A DNA stretch of 64,000 bases, taken from positions 62,001-126,000 of the forward strand of contig NZ_NSBT01000024.1 in the NCBI RefSeq assembly GCF_002285435.1, written 5' to 3'. The stretch is from Actibacterium ureilyticum (GTDB lineage: Bacteria > Pseudomonadota > Alphaproteobacteria > Rhodobacterales > Rhodobacteraceae). Position 1 is the stretch's first letter, and each line of letters begins with the position of its first letter. A program made the translations under genes and the position numbers. A model generated the notes under the pieces. That model searched no databases. It was not told the DNA's origin and was given only the letters and a program-made list of their open reading frames with translations. This document shows positions 18,512 to 28,151 of the stretch, one piece after another.

Positions 18512-19403
18512 TGCGCGGCGCGGCCAGTTCCGACTGGTCGCCCAACAGCCCGCCCGCAACCCACCAGTCGGGATGATCCCGGCGCAGCTTGCGCCCCGCC
18601 GCGATCCCGGTTTCCGCATCCGGGTAAAGCGCAAAGCACGTCGCCCCCGATCCCGACATCCGCGCCAGCAGGCACCCGTCGCTGGCCGCCAGCACATCCA
18701 GAACCGTGCCGATTTCCGGCGCCACCTCGATGGCGGGCGCTTGCAGATCGTTGCGTTGCGTCGCCAGCCATGCCGCCACGTCGGTCACATCGCCCGTCAC
18801 GGGCATCTGGGCGGGCATCGGCGGGTTGTCCTTGGCCCGCAGCGCCTTGAACACTTGCGGCGTGCTGACCGGCACGCGCGGATTGACCAGCAGCGCGGGC
18901 AGCGGTGTGAAATCGGGCAGGACCTCAAGCTTGTCACCGATCCCCTGCACCCGCGCGGGGGCCGAGGCCAGACACATCAGGATATCGGCCCCCAACCCCA
19001 GCAGCGGCGCGAAACGGGTGCGCAGCGCCGCGTCGGACTGGGCCGCAAGCGTGTCCAGATCGTCGCGCAGCGCCATCATCCCCCGGAACGCCGCCGCCGC
19101 ATCGGCCGAGCCGCCGCCAATGCCGGATGCCGCCGGCAGACGTTTCAACAAAGTAAGCGCAACACCTGTGTCGCCCGCGTAAAGCGCGGCCACCTTCAGC
19201 GCCAGATTGTCCATGTCGGCGGGCACGCCCGCGGCCTCGGGGCCCTCGACCGTCAGCGACAGGGTATTGGCGGGATTCAGGGTGATCTCATCGCAAACCG
19301 GGGCAAAGGCCACAAGGCTGTCCAACAGGTGATAGCCGTCGGCGCGCTGGCCGGTCACATGCAATGTCAGGTTCACCTTCGCCGGAGCGAAGACGTCAAC
19401 CAT
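18504..19403 (-). CDS. ispE: 4-diphosphocytidyl-2-C-methyl-D-erythritol kinase
   Basis: GHMP-family kinase of the non-mevalonate isoprenoid pathway. The 299-residue protein starts with PAKVNLTLHV, has the ATP loop LPAASGIGGGSADAAAA, and a C-terminal MSGSGATCFAL motif. It overlaps the upstream TPR gene by 8 nt, so it is probably co-transcribed with it. It converges on the polyprenyl synthase gene, whose substrates its pathway supplies. Confidence 0.96.
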   Translation of the reverse strand: MVDVFAPAKVNLTLHVTGQRADGYHLLDSLVAFAPVCDEITLNPANTLSLTVEGPEAAGVPADMDNLALKVAALYAGDTGVALTLLKRLPAASGIGGGSADAAAAFRGMMALRDDLDTLAAQSDAALRTRFAPLLGLGADILMCLASAPARVQGIGDKLEVLPDFTPLPALLVNPRVPVSTPQVFKALRAKDNPPMPAQMPVTGDVTDVAAWLATQRNDLQAPAIEVAPEIGTVLDVLAASDGCLLARMSGSGATCFALYPDAETGIAAGRKLRRDHPDWWVAGGLLGDQSELAAPRIS

Positions 19404-21120
19404 CCTTGGCGACTTTCAGCGGCTCTGCCCCCTCTTCGGCAAGAACCGCGTCCAGCCCAATCTCCAGCTTGCGGCGAATGCGGTCGGGGTCCAGATCGGC
19501 GGGCACATCGTCGGGGTCGACGAAGGACAGCGCGCGCTTCCACTGGAATTCGGCCTCGCGCTTGCGGCCCACGGCCCATAGCACATCGCCCAGATGGTCG
19601 TTCACGATGGGGTCGATGGGTTCCAGCTCGGCCGCGCGTTCCATATGCGGGGCGGCCTCGTCATAGCGGCCCAGCCGGAACAGGATCCAGCCCAGGCTGT
19701 CGGTGATATACCCATCATTGGGCCGCGCGGCGACGGCGCGTTCGATCATGTCCAGCGCCTCGTCCAGGTTCTGGCGTTTCTCGACAAAGGAATAGCCCAG
19801 ATAGTTCAGCACCTGCGGCTGGTCGGGGTTCAGCTCCAGCGCCTTGCGGAAATCGGCCTCGGCCTTGTCCCAGTTGCCGGTCCGCTCCTGCGAGATCCCG
19901 CGGGCATAGAACACCGCCCATTGCGCCGCCGTCGGGTCGCGCAGCAGGGCAATCGCCTTGTCATAGGCCTGGGTCGCAGCGGCGAAATTCTGGTCCCGGC
20001 GCTGCATGTCGCCCAGGGTGATATGGACGATCGGCACCTCGGCATGGGTTTTCGACAGCTGGGTCAGAACCTCGATCGCGGCTTCGGGCTTGTCGTCGCG
20101 GCGCAGCGCCTCGGCCCGGCCCAGCTCGGCCGCGTAAAAGGCCGGATCGGTGGACGGGACGCGCAGATAGGCATCGACCGCCAGATCATAGCGTTCCTGC
20201 GATTCCAGCAGCGCCGCGATCAGCAGCATCGCATCGACATGCTGGGGATGCAGGAACTCGGCCATCCGCGCATAGATCAGGGTATAGCTGTCATTGGCAT
20301 CGCCGTTCAGCGCGCCCGCGACGGTGAAGAACACCTCGGCAATGCCGTCCTGTGCATTGCGGATCGTGTCGAAGGGGATGGTCTCTCCCGCCACCAGTCG
20401 CGCCCGGATGTCGGCCAGCCCGGGGTCCAGATCCAGGCCGAACGCCTCGTCCAGCAGGGCCACGGCGTCGTCATTGCGTTCCAGCTGGCTCAGCGTCGTG
20501 ACCCGGGCCAGCGCGCCGCGCCGTGTGCCCAGAAGCGGCTGAGCCTCGTCCGAGGCCAGAACCGCCTCGGCGCTTTCGAAATCGCCCACGGCGGCCAGCG
20601 CCAGCCCCTTGTGATACAGGCCAAAGACCGACAACCCGGTCTCGGCCGAGGCTGCATCGAACGCCTCCAGCGCCTCGGACATGCGTCCGGCGCCGAAATG
20701 GCTCCACGCGCGGATCAGCCCGTCGACCAGCGGCCCGATGCTGCGCCCAGCATCCAGGTCCTCGATCACCTGATCGAAGGCACCGCGCCGCACATCCTCG
20801 GCCAACAGGATCATATGCGCGGTCTGGCTGTCGATGCCGCCCGATTGCATGCGCCGCGCGATCGGCACGGCCTTGTCGACCTGCCCCAGCCCGGCAAAGG
20901 CCACCAGCGCGCTTTCCAGCAGCAGCGGGTTCGACGGGTCGCGCGCCAGCGCACGGGTGTAATATTGCACCGCCGCGGCATAGTCGTTGAACAGGCTGGC
21001 ATGCCGCGCCGCCAGAAACGCCCCTGCCAGGCCGCCCTGATCCTGGGCCGCACCGGTCCCGGCGCCCCCCAAAGCGATTGCGGCAACAAGACAAAGTGAG
21101 CGGATAGCGGTCAGCGGCAC
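19396..21120 (-). CDS. Secreted tetratricopeptide-repeat protein
   Basis: A 574-residue protein with a signal peptide (residues 1-25, GTGAAQ) and helical TPR repeats throughout, clearest near residues 400-530 (for example KAEADFRKALELNPDQPQVL). It is predicted periplasmic, with a scaffold role; no enzyme domain is visible. The start is GTG with GGAGAA at good spacing. It overlaps ispE by 8 nt, a linkage I recall in other Rhodobacterales but whose reason is unknown. Confidence 0.85.
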   Translation of the reverse strand: MPLTAIRSLCLVAAIALGGAGTGAAQDQGGLAGAFLAARHASLFNDYAAAVQYYTRALARDPSNPLLLESALVAFAGLGQVDKAVPIARRMQSGGIDSQTAHMILLAEDVRRGAFDQVIEDLDAGRSIGPLVDGLIRAWSHFGAGRMSEALEAFDAASAETGLSVFGLYHKGLALAAVGDFESAEAVLASDEAQPLLGTRRGALARVTTLSQLERNDDAVALLDEAFGLDLDPGLADIRARLVAGETIPFDTIRNAQDGIAEVFFTVAGALNGDANDSYTLIYARMAEFLHPQHVDAMLLIAALLESQERYDLAVDAYLRVPSTDPAFYAAELGRAEALRRDDKPEAAIEVLTQLSKTHAEVPIVHITLGDMQRRDQNFAAATQAYDKAIALLRDPTAAQWAVFYARGISQERTGNWDKAEADFRKALELNPDQPQVLNYLGYSFVEKRQNLDEALDMIERAVAARPNDGYITDSLGWILFRLGRYDEAAPHMERAAELEPIDPIVNDHLGDVLWAVGRKREAEFQWKRALSFVDPDDVPADLDPDRIRRKLEIGLDAVLAEEGAEPLKVAKDG

Positions 21121-21177
21121 GGGCGTTCTCCGGTTTGCATTGCGATCAAACTAGTTTGCGCTCTGGCCCATGGCAAT

Positions 21178-21202
21178 GCGGGGCGGCACATTCCCGCCCC
21201 GC
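21178..21202 (-). terminator. GC-rich hairpin after the ETF-QO gene
   Basis: A 9-bp perfect stem GCGGGGCGG (21178-21186) with CCGCCCCGC (21194-21202) lies 15 bp past the ETF-ubiquinone oxidoreductase stop codon. No T run follows on either strand, so it may be a weak terminator or a processing/stability hairpin. Confidence 0.4.
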
Positions 21203-21216
21203 GTCCCACGCAATTG

Positions 21217-22869
21217 TTACATATTTGGATAGTTTGGCCCGTCGCCGCCCTGCGGTGTGACCCAGTTGATATTCTGGCTGGGATCCTTGATGTCACAGGT
21301 CTTGCAGTGGACGCAGTTCTGGAAATTGATGACGAATCGCGGGTCCTTGCCCTCTTCGCTGACCACCTCATAGACGCCCGCCGGGCAATAGCGTTGCGCG
21401 GGTTCGGCGTATTTGGGCAGGTTCACCTTGATCGGCACCTCGGGGTCGGCCAGCTGCAGGTGGCAGGGCTGTTCCTCGGCATGGTTGGTGAAGCTGAAGC
21501 TGACATTGGTCAGCCGGTCGAAGGACAGCGTGCCGTCGGGCTTGGGATAGTCGATGGGCTTGAACTTGTCGGCCTCTCCCGTGGCCGCCGCGTCGGTCTT
21601 GCCGTGTTTCAGCGTGCCCAGGACCGAAAACCCGAACAGGTTGTTCGTCCACATGTCGAACCCGCCGACGGCGAGCGAGGTCATCAGCCCGAATTTCGAC
21701 CAGAGCGGCTTGACGTTGCGCACGCGCTTGAGGTCCTTGCCGATGGCGCCGGTGCGCACCTCGGTCTCGTAATCGCTCAGCTCGTCGCCTTCGCGGCCCG
21801 CTTGCAGCGCGGCATGGGCGGCCTCGGCCGCGGCCTTGCCCGACAGCATCGCGTTGTGGTTGCCCTTGATCCGCGGCACGTTGACCATGCCCACCGAACA
21901 GCCCAAAAGCGCCACGCCCGGCGCGACCATCTTGGGCATCGACTGATAGCCGCCCTCGGAAATCGCCCGCGCGCCATAGGCCACGCGCTTGCCGCCCTTC
22001 AGCAGCTCGGCCACCATCGGGTGATGCTTGAAGCGCTGGAACTCCATATAGGGGAACAGGTGCGGGTTCTCATAGTTCAGGTGGACGACGAAACCCACGT
22101 AAACCTGATTGTTCTCAAGGTGATAGATGAACGACCCGCCGCCCGCATTGCTGCCCAGCGGCCAGCCCATCGTGTGGGTGACCGTGCCCTCGCGGTGCTT
22201 GGCGGGGTCGATCTCCCAGATCTCTTTCATGCCGATGCCGAATTTCTGCGGGCAATGGCCGTCGGACAGGTTGTATTTGGCGATGACTTCCTTCGCCAGG
22301 CTGCCGCGCACCCCTTCGGACAGGAAGACATACTTGCCGTAAAGGATCATGCCCGGCTCATAACCGTCGCCCGGGGTGCCATCGGGGTTCTTGCCGAACT
22401 CGCCCGCGACCACGCCCTTGACCGCGCCATTGTCGCCATAGACCAGCTCGGAACAGGCCATGCCCGGGAAAACCTCGACGCCCAGCGCCTCGGCCTGCTC
22501 GGCCATCCAGCGACAGACATTGCCCATGCTGACGATGTAATTGCCGTGGTTGTTCATCAGCGGCGGCATCGGAAAGTTCGGCACCCGGATCTGGCCCGCT
22601 TCGCCCAGAACATAGAAATTGTCCGCCGTCACCGGCGTGTTCAGCGGCGCGCCCTTCGCCTTCCAGTCGGGGATCAGCGCATCCAGCCCGCACGGGTCCA
22701 GAACCGCACCCGACAGGATATGCGCGCCCACCTCGGACCCCTTTTCCAGCACCACGACATTCAGATCCGCATCAAGCTGTTTCAGCCGGATCGCAGCCGA
22801 AAGCCCCGCTGGCCCCGCCCCAACGATCACGACATCGCATTCCATTGATTCCCGTTCGATCTCGGCCAT
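21217..22869 (-). CDS. Electron transfer flavoprotein-ubiquinone oxidoreductase
   Basis: Passes electrons from ETF (fed by acyl-CoA and other dehydrogenases) to ubiquinone at the inner membrane. The protein has 550 residues. The FAD motif [15 protein letters not shown] is at the N-terminus, and the C-terminal 4Fe-4S ligands lie in CPAGVYEV and [10 protein letters not shown]. The ATG at 22869 has GGGGAGGA before it and gives the usual length; an in-frame start at 22914 is possible but lacks this support. It is divergent from greA. It serves enzymes such as the acyl-CoA dehydrogenase at 28151. Confidence 0.96.
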   Translation of the reverse strand: MAEIERESMECDVVIVGAGPAGLSAAIRLKQLDADLNVVVLEKGSEVGAHILSGAVLDPCGLDALIPDWKAKGAPLNTPVTADNFYVLGEAGQIRVPNFPMPPLMNNHGNYIVSMGNVCRWMAEQAEALGVEVFPGMACSELVYGDNGAVKGVVAGEFGKNPDGTPGDGYEPGMILYGKYVFLSEGVRGSLAKEVIAKYNLSDGHCPQKFGIGMKEIWEIDPAKHREGTVTHTMGWPLGSNAGGGSFIYHLENNQVYVGFVVHLNYENPHLFPYMEFQRFKHHPMVAELLKGGKRVAYGARAISEGGYQSMPKMVAPGVALLGCSVGMVNVPRIKGNHNAMLSGKAAAEAAHAALQAGREGDELSDYETEVRTGAIGKDLKRVRNVKPLWSKFGLMTSLAVGGFDMWTNNLFGFSVLGTLKHGKTDAAATGEADKFKPIDYPKPDGTLSFDRLTNVSFSFTNHAEEQPCHLQLADPEVPIKVNLPKYAEPAQRYCPAGVYEVVSEEGKDPRFVINFQNCVHCKTCDIKDPSQNINWVTPQGGDGPNYPNM

Positions 22870-23118
22870 TTGCTGGTCCTCCCCGTCTGGCGGCTGCCCG
22901 GTCTGTTCACGCATGTTCCGAACAGCGTTATCGTAGGCAGACCCCGCCGGTCAATCGTAACGCGGCATCATCTTGTCGCAGTGCAGCATCGCGGTCCGCC
23001 GCGCATCGCGATTTATCGCGCTTGCATTCACCGCCCCACTGGGGTCAGTTGGGAAGATCATGTAAATCAGGGGCATCCGCCCACCGGGGCGCCCCGTCAA
23101 TCGTCCAAAAAGAGTGCG

Positions 23119-23589
23119 ATGGAAAAGATACCAATGACCCGCGCGGGCCACACCGCGCTTGACGCCGAACTGAAGAAGCTGAAATCCGAGGAACGCCCGG
23201 CCGTGATCAAGGCGATCGCCGAGGCGCGTGAGCATGGCGACCTGTCGGAAAACGCCGAATACCACGCCGCCCGCGAAAAGCAGAGCTTTATCGAAGGCCG
23301 CATCAAGGAACTGGAAAGCCTGCTGTCCCTGGCCGAGGTGATCGACCCGACCAAGCTGTCGGGCACCGTCAAATTCGGCGCCACGGTCGAACTGGTCGAC
23401 GAGGATACGGACGAGGAAAAGACCTATCAGATCGTGGGCGAGGCCGAGGCCGACATCGAACGCGGGCTGCTGAACATCAAATCCCCCCTGGCCCGGTCGC
23501 TGATCGGCAAGGACGCGGGCGACAGCGTCGAGGTCAAGACACCCGGCGGCGAAAAAAGCTATGAGATTCTGAGTATCAAGTATATCTGA
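23119..23589 (+). CDS. greA: Transcript cleavage factor GreA
   Basis: Rescues backtracked RNA polymerase by stimulating transcript cleavage. The 156 residues are the standard length. The N-terminal coiled coil carries the acidic tip ([18 protein letters not shown], with the conserved D and E) and the C-terminal FKBP-like domain ends with a typical [15 protein letters not shown]. The chosen ATG matches the family start; the frame runs further upstream without support. The 249-bp region shared with the ETF-QO gene holds nothing else that I can identify. Confidence 0.97.
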   Translation: MEKIPMTRAGHTALDAELKKLKSEERPAVIKAIAEAREHGDLSENAEYHAAREKQSFIEGRIKELESLLSLAEVIDPTKLSGTVKFGATVELVDEDTDEEKTYQIVGEAEADIERGLLNIKSPLARSLIGKDAGDSVEVKTPGGEKSYEILSIKYI

Positions 23590-23612
23590 CGATACGGTCG
23601 GAGCGCTTTTGC

Positions 23613-24635
23613 ATGTCTGAAGAACATCAGTCTTCATCGGTTCATCTGGGAATTTTCGGGCGCGCATCGGGCCGTGGCGCGATGTCGTCGGCCGATATCA
23701 TCGCCATCGTGCTCAGCATGGTCTGGCTTCTGGCCGCGGCGGTGTTCTTTGCCGTGGCGCGGATGGGCGGGGCGGATCTGCAATTCGATCCGCTGACCTT
23801 CCTGATGACCTTTCTGGCGGTGGCGATGCCGATTGCGCTGATCTGGATCGGCACCACCACGGTCAAAAGCGCGCGGATCGTGCGCGAGGAATCCGCGCGG
23901 CTGCAGGCGACGGTCGATGCCATGCGCCAGGCCTATATCCAGCAGCAGCAGGCCGCCAATATGGGGGTGCGGCCGTCGGTCGAAAAGAAACTGGACGAGC
24001 TGGCCCAGGCCCAGAAACAGACCGAAACGCGCATGGCGACCTTCGCCTCCAGCCGCAGCGGGCCGCAGGCCGCGCCACTGGCCGCCGCCCCCGCGTCCGC
24101 CCCGGCACATCGCGACGATCCGCAGCCGTCGCTGGCGCTTGGCACCCCGGCCGAGGCGCTGCGCCCGCCACTCTCGAACACCGATTTCATCCGCGCGCTG
24201 AACTTCCCCGAAAACGCCGAGGACCGCGCCGGGTTCGACGCCCTGCGCCGCGCGTTGCAGGACCGCACCGCCGCCAAGCTGGTGCGCGCGGCCCAGGACA
24301 TCCTGACCCTGCTCAGCCAGGAAGGCATCTATATGGATGACCTGAACCCGGACCGCGCCCGGCCCGAGATCTGGCGCAAGTTCGCGGGCGGCGAGCGCGG
24401 GCCGTCCATCGCCGCCATCGGGGGCATCCGCGACCGGTCCAGCCTTGCGTTGGCGGCGGGCCGGATGCGTCAGGACCCTGTGTTCCGCGACACGGTGCAC
24501 CATTTCCTGCGTCTCTTCGATCACACCCTGTCGGGCTTCGAGGAAACCGCGTCGGACCAGGAGCTGAACGATCTGGCCGACACCCGCACCGCACGGGCCT
24601 TCATGCTGCTGGGGCGGGTGACGGGCATCTTCTGA
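23613..24635 (+). CDS. Uncharacterised membrane protein with coiled coil
   Basis: A 340-residue protein with two hydrophobic segments (about residues 27-48 and 60-82). A coiled coil follows (90-145, EESARLQATVDAMRQAYIQQ), then an Ala/Pro-rich linker and a helical C-terminal domain of about 150 residues. I do not recognise a named domain, although it looks like a conserved Rhodobacterales protein. It starts 24 bp after greA and may share its transcript. The layout suggests a membrane-anchored cytoplasmic domain; no catalytic motif is visible. Confidence 0.8.
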   Translation: MSEEHQSSSVHLGIFGRASGRGAMSSADIIAIVLSMVWLLAAAVFFAVARMGGADLQFDPLTFLMTFLAVAMPIALIWIGTTTVKSARIVREESARLQATVDAMRQAYIQQQQAANMGVRPSVEKKLDELAQAQKQTETRMATFASSRSGPQAAPLAAAPASAPAHRDDPQPSLALGTPAEALRPPLSNTDFIRALNFPENAEDRAGFDALRRALQDRTAAKLVRAAQDILTLLSQEGIYMDDLNPDRARPEIWRKFAGGERGPSIAAIGGIRDRSSLALAAGRMRQDPVFRDTVHHFLRLFDHTLSGFEETASDQELNDLADTRTARAFMLLGRVTGIF

Positions 24636-24712
24636 GGCGGCCCGGAATACCGGTTTGCCACCGGCCTGCGCGTGGACTATGTCAAAGGGGTTGCCCTATT
24701 TCGAGGCCCCCC

Positions 24713-25423
24713 ATGACAGGCGATTCCGACAGATCCTTATTTTGGCAGGGCTTCCGCCACGGCGCGCCCTTCTTGCTGGTGATCCTGCCCTTTGGCGCGC
24801 TTTTTGGTGTGGTCGGCACCGAAGCTGGCCTGAACCTGGCCGAGGTGATGGGGTTCAGCGTTCTGGTGATCGCGGGCGCGGCGCAATTCGCCACGCTGCA
24901 GCTGCTGACCGAAAACGCCCCCGCCTTTATCGCGGTGGCAACGGGCCTGGCGGTGAACCTGCGGATGGTGATGTATTCGGCATCGCTGACCCCGCATCTG
25001 GGGGCGGCGCCGCTGTGGAAACGCGCGCTGGTGTCCTACATGATGGTCGACCAGTCCTATGCCTTGGCGGCCGCGAAATACGAGGCCGAGCCCGACCGTC
25101 CGCTGTCGCAGAAGCTGGCCTATTTCTTCGGCACCATCGCGCCGATTGCGCCGCTTTGGTACCTGTCGACCCTGATCGGCGCAAAGATCGGCAGCGCGAT
25201 CCCCCCCGAATTCGCGCTGGATTTCGCCCTGCCCATCACCTTTCTGGCGCTGATCGCGCCGGGGCTGCGCACGCTGGCGCATATGGCGGCGGCGGGCACG
25301 TCGGTGCTGTTGGGGCTTTTGCTGGCCTTCATGCCCTATAACCTGGGGCTGATGATTGCGGCGCTGGCGGCGATGGCCGTGGGCGCACAGGTCGAACTGT
25401 GGCAGGAAAGGCAGGCGCGATGA
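24713..25423 (+). CDS. azlC: AzlC-family branched-chain amino acid exporter, large subunit
   Basis: A 236-residue membrane protein with about six to seven hydrophobic segments and the AzlC hallmarks FRHGAPFLLVILPFGALFG and NLRMVMYSASL. With AzlD it forms a two-component exporter of branched-chain amino acids or analogues. Its stop codon overlaps the azlD ATG (ATGA). It begins 77 bp after the preceding gene, so it may have its own promoter. Confidence 0.92.
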   Translation: MTGDSDRSLFWQGFRHGAPFLLVILPFGALFGVVGTEAGLNLAEVMGFSVLVIAGAAQFATLQLLTENAPAFIAVATGLAVNLRMVMYSASLTPHLGAAPLWKRALVSYMMVDQSYALAAAKYEAEPDRPLSQKLAYFFGTIAPIAPLWYLSTLIGAKIGSAIPPEFALDFALPITFLALIAPGLRTLAHMAAAGTSVLLGLLLAFMPYNLGLMIAALAAMAVGAQVELWQERQAR

Positions 25424-25749
25424 CGGCAAGCGGCTGGGAAATCTGGGCGGTGATCGTCGGCCTGGCAATCGGAACGTTTCTGACGCGGTTCTCGTTCCTG
25501 GGGCTGATCGGCGATCGCAAGCTGCCGCCCTGGGTGCTGCGGCACCTGCGCTATACCCCGGTGGCGGTGCTGCCCGCGCTGATCGCGCCACTGGTGCTGT
25601 GGCCCGCCGCCACGGGCGGGCAAACCGATCCGGCGCGGCTCTTGGCGGCGCTGACGACACTGGGCGTGGGGCTGTGGACCCGCAACGTGATCCTGTCGAT
25701 CCTGAGCGGGGCGGCAGTGCTCTATGGCGGGCTGTATTTGCTGGGCTGA
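25420..25749 (+). CDS. azlD: AzlD-family exporter subunit
   Basis: A 109-residue protein with three to four membrane segments and the AzlD features GTFLTRFSFL and LRYTPVAVLPALI. It is the small partner of AzlC, coupled through an ATGA overlap. It converges on the lipoprotein gene at 25753 with a 3-bp gap and no visible terminator. Confidence 0.92.
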   Translation: MTASGWEIWAVIVGLAIGTFLTRFSFLGLIGDRKLPPWVLRHLRYTPVAVLPALIAPLVLWPAATGGQTDPARLLAALTTLGVGLWTRNVILSILSGAAVLYGGLYLLG

Positions 25750-25752
25750 CCC

Positions 25753-26355
25753 CTATTGCGCCGGGTCGTTCTGGACCCGCAGCACACCGCCATTGTCATC
25801 GGAATCATCGTCGAAATAGCGGGTGGTCTCGACCCCCGGCAATTCCTCGAAATTGCGCATGATGCGGCCCGGATACCAGCTTTGCCGGATGCCCTCGAAC
25901 CCCGGAAGCTGGCGCAGGATCGCGCTGGTCGCGCTGCCGCAACGCGCCTTGGACACCGCGCCATACCCTTGTGCCAGTTGCAGCGCACGCTCGGCCACCT
26001 CGGGCGACACGACCTTGCGCTGCATCACGACGTGATAGGTCTCGCGCGCGTGATAATCGATATAGAAATCCAGCAGGATCGGCCGCATCCCGTAATGCAG
26101 GTCATTGCGTTCGGGCGCGTTGCGGTGCCACCAGCTGCCCGCGGGGTCGAAGATGACCCGCTGGCTGGCATTGATCAATATCGCGCTATGCGCCCCCTCT
26201 TTCGAGCGGTTGTTGATCATCGTCACAAGGGTGATCGAAGGCGGCCCGTCCGCGCGATAGGCGGCGCGGCTGACCGCGTCATCGGGGGCCCAGACCGGTT
26301 CGGCCGTGCAGGCCGCCAAAAGCACCGGAAAAATCAATATCCACAGGCGGCGCAT
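25753..26355 (-). CDS. Lipoprotein with a papain-like-looking domain, function unknown
   Basis: A 200-residue lipoprotein. The lipobox LLAAC places the lipidated Cys at residue 16. The body contains GAHSAILINASQRVIFDPAG and later KARCGSATSAILRQL, a His, Asp and Cys arrangement that recalls NlpC/P60- or DUF4105-type cysteine hydrolases, though the order is not canonical. The ATG at 26355 has GGGAA at good spacing and is preferred to an upstream in-frame TTG. The cox subunit IV gene lies 55 bp upstream in the same orientation. Confidence 0.8.
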   Translation of the reverse strand: MRRLWILIFPVLLAACTAEPVWAPDDAVSRAAYRADGPPSITLVTMINNRSKEGAHSAILINASQRVIFDPAGSWWHRNAPERNDLHYGMRPILLDFYIDYHARETYHVVMQRKVVSPEVAERALQLAQGYGAVSKARCGSATSAILRQLPGFEGIRQSWYPGRIMRNFEELPGVETTRYFDDDSDDNGGVLRVQNDPAQ

Positions 26356-26410
26356 CGGCAGTTCCCGCAATCGTTACACAAGCATGCAGGGGCCGCAGCC
26401 CCCGTCGCGA

Positions 26411-26545
26411 TCAGCTGTTGAAGATCGCCATGAACAGAAGAACGCCGATCGAAAGCGCGGCGCCATAGGTCACGAACTTGATGAACCCGTCAAAGGTCTT
26501 TTCCTGTTCTTCGATATTCATCGAGCCCTGCTTGTGCTCTGCCAT
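26411..26545 (-). CDS. aa3-type cytochrome c oxidase subunit IV
   Basis: A 44-residue single-span membrane protein (MAEHKQGSMNIEEQEKTFDG start; span FVTYGAALSIGVLLFMAIF). The EEQEKTFDGFIKF segment before the span is the hallmark of the small alphaproteobacterial aa3 oxidase subunit IV (PF07835). The start is set by GGGAG nine bases ahead. The catalytic oxidase subunits are not in this window, as is usual for this orphan subunit. Confidence 0.9.
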   Translation of the reverse strand: MAEHKQGSMNIEEQEKTFDGFIKFVTYGAALSIGVLLFMAIFNS

Positions 26546-26589
26546 GATGCAATCTCCCTTCAGTGTTCGCTGACCCTCAGATAGTCGAT

Positions 26590-27099
26590 TCACCCGGCGC
26601 TGTCACCCGCAAGATCGCCCTGCGACGACGGGTCCGGCGCGGGGTCCTCCAGGTCCGAGGCCAGCCGGAACCCGATCCGCTTCGCCTTGACCTCGGGCGA
26701 GGGTTTGGGCAGCGCCCGCAGCATCACGCTCAGCTGGCTGACATGCTGGACCAGCTGCGTGCGCGTGCCGTGTTCGTCGGTGCCGTAAAAGGTGACGATA
26801 TCGGGATCGAAATAGCCGACCCCCTCGATCCGCAGCACACCGGCATTGCCGCCGGTAAAGCCCATGGCGATTTCATGTTCGCTATCAAGCTGTTCCTCGA
26901 AGTTCTTGATATAAAGGATCAGCCGCTCATAGGCCCATTCCGCCGGGCTTTTCTGGTCCACCGGCTTGCGCTTGACCCCCTCGGGCAGCGGCTTCTGCTC
27001 GGCGCTTTCGGGGGCGTCGGGATCGGAATGCACCACGCGGGCGCGCGGCAGGTGGTGATCCTCGACCAGTTCGGCCGTCGTCCTGATTTCGTCGCTCAC
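26590..27099 (-). CDS. DUF6173-family protein
   Basis: About 169 residues, soluble, with the segments SPAEWAYERLILYIKNFEEQL and GFTGGNAGVLRIEGVGYFDP, which fit the uncharacterised DUF6173 family. I prefer the GTG at 27099, which overlaps the stop codon of the upstream MBL gene (GTGA) and has AAAGGGA eight bases ahead. An ATG at 27123 would add eight residues and overlap more. It is third in the acyl-CoA dehydrogenase - MBL hydrolase - DUF6173 operon. Function unknown. Confidence 0.8.
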   Translation of the reverse strand: MSDEIRTTAELVEDHHLPRARVVHSDPDAPESAEQKPLPEGVKRKPVDQKSPAEWAYERLILYIKNFEEQLDSEHEIAMGFTGGNAGVLRIEGVGYFDPDIVTFYGTDEHGTRTQLVQHVSQLSVMLRALPKPSPEVKAKRIGFRLASDLEDPAPDPSSQGDLAGDSAG

Positions 27100-28151
27100 G
27101 CCACGGTCCCTTTCATCTGCCACATCCAGGCCCCGTCATCGCGCCGGCTGCGCGTGACCTGTCCAAGATGATACAAATGATTGAGATGCGCCACCGCCTC
27201 GACCAGGGCAAGCCCATATTCGCCGGTTCCGATCTTGCGCTTGAACAGCGGCGCGAAACAGTCGGCCGCGCTGCGCGGTTCGGACAGATGCGTGCGCAGC
27301 CGGTCCAGCGCCCCGTGATGGTTGTCGATCAGCTGCCGCATCCTGAGCGGCAGCCCGGTAAAGGGCAGCTTGTGGCCCGGCAGCACCAGCTGCCCCGCCT
27401 GCGCGAACCCCGCCAACCGTTCACAGGCGGCCAGCCATTCCGCCACCGGATCGGCCATCGGTTCGGTCGCATAGACCCCCAGATTGGGCGAGATCGACGG
27501 CAGCAATTGATCGCCGCCGATCACCAGGTTGTCGTCGCGGCTCCACAAGGTCACGTGATCGGGCGCGTGCCCCTGCCCCAGCCGCACGTCCCAGTCGCGC
27601 CCGCCGAACCGCACCACCTGCCCCTCGGACAGGCGCACGAAGCCCAGCGGCATCGGCGCGACGACATCGGCAAAGTTGAAGGGCCGCTCGGCCATCCGCT
27701 GTTCCAGGATCGCCGGGTCCATCCCCGCGCCGCGCCAGAAATCCAGCGTTTCCGGCGCCGGGCGGTCCTGTTCGTCCAGTTGCAGCATCCGCGCGAACAG
27801 CCAGGCGGTGCGCGTGGCCCACAGATCGGCGCCATGTTCGGACTGGAACCAGCCCGCCATGCCGATGTGATCGGGATGGTGATGGGTGGCGATCACCCGG
27901 CGCACGGGTTTGCCCGCCAGCGGCCCGTCCAGCAGCTTTTGCCAGATCACCTGCCCGCGCTTCGACTGGAACCCGGTATCGACAAGGGTCCAGCCATCGG
28001 GATCGTCAAAGGCATAGATGTTGACGTGATCCAGCGCCATTGGCAGCGGCAGCCGCATCCACAGCACGCCCGGCGCGACCTGTACCGCATCGCCTTCCTG
28101 CGGCACGTCACCGAACGGATAGCGCAGCGCCGGTGCCGTGCCGGTGTCCAT
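27096..28151 (-). CDS. MBL-fold metallo-hydrolase
   Basis: A 351-residue metallo-beta-lactamase-fold enzyme. The zinc motif is THHHPDHIGMAG (HxHxDH type), with later ligands in GQGHAPDH and LPGHKLPF. A C-terminal winged-helix-like region (RSAADCFAPLFKR) is typical of the LACTB2/GloB-like subgroup. It may hydrolyse a thioester or lactone; linkage to the acyl-CoA dehydrogenase favours an acyl substrate, by inference. The ATG at 28151 overlaps the dehydrogenase stop (TGATG). Confidence 0.9.
   Translation of the reverse strand: MDTGTAPALRYPFGDVPQEGDAVQVAPGVLWMRLPLPMALDHVNIYAFDDPDGWTLVDTGFQSKRGQVIWQKLLDGPLAGKPVRRVIATHHHPDHIGMAGWFQSEHGADLWATRTAWLFARMLQLDEQDRPAPETLDFWRGAGMDPAILEQRMAERPFNFADVVAPMPLGFVRLSEGQVVRFGGRDWDVRLGQGHAPDHVTLWSRDDNLVIGGDQLLPSISPNLGVYATEPMADPVAEWLAACERLAGFAQAGQLVLPGHKLPFTGLPLRMRQLIDNHHGALDRLRTHLSEPRSAADCFAPLFKRKIGTGEYGLALVEAVAHLNHLYHLGQVTRSRRDDGAWMWQMKGTVA

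Noticed and set aside
22905-22924. Possible LexA box (GTTC-N6-GTTC) and TGTTC-C-GAACA palindrome upstream of greA
   Set aside because: Alphaproteobacterial LexA boxes have GTTC-N7-GTTC spacing; here it is six, and neither ETF-QO nor greA is an expected SOS gene.
26380-26410. Terminator between the oxidase subunit IV gene and the lipoprotein gene
   Set aside because: A short GGGG/CCCC hairpin exists but no T run follows on the minus strand.
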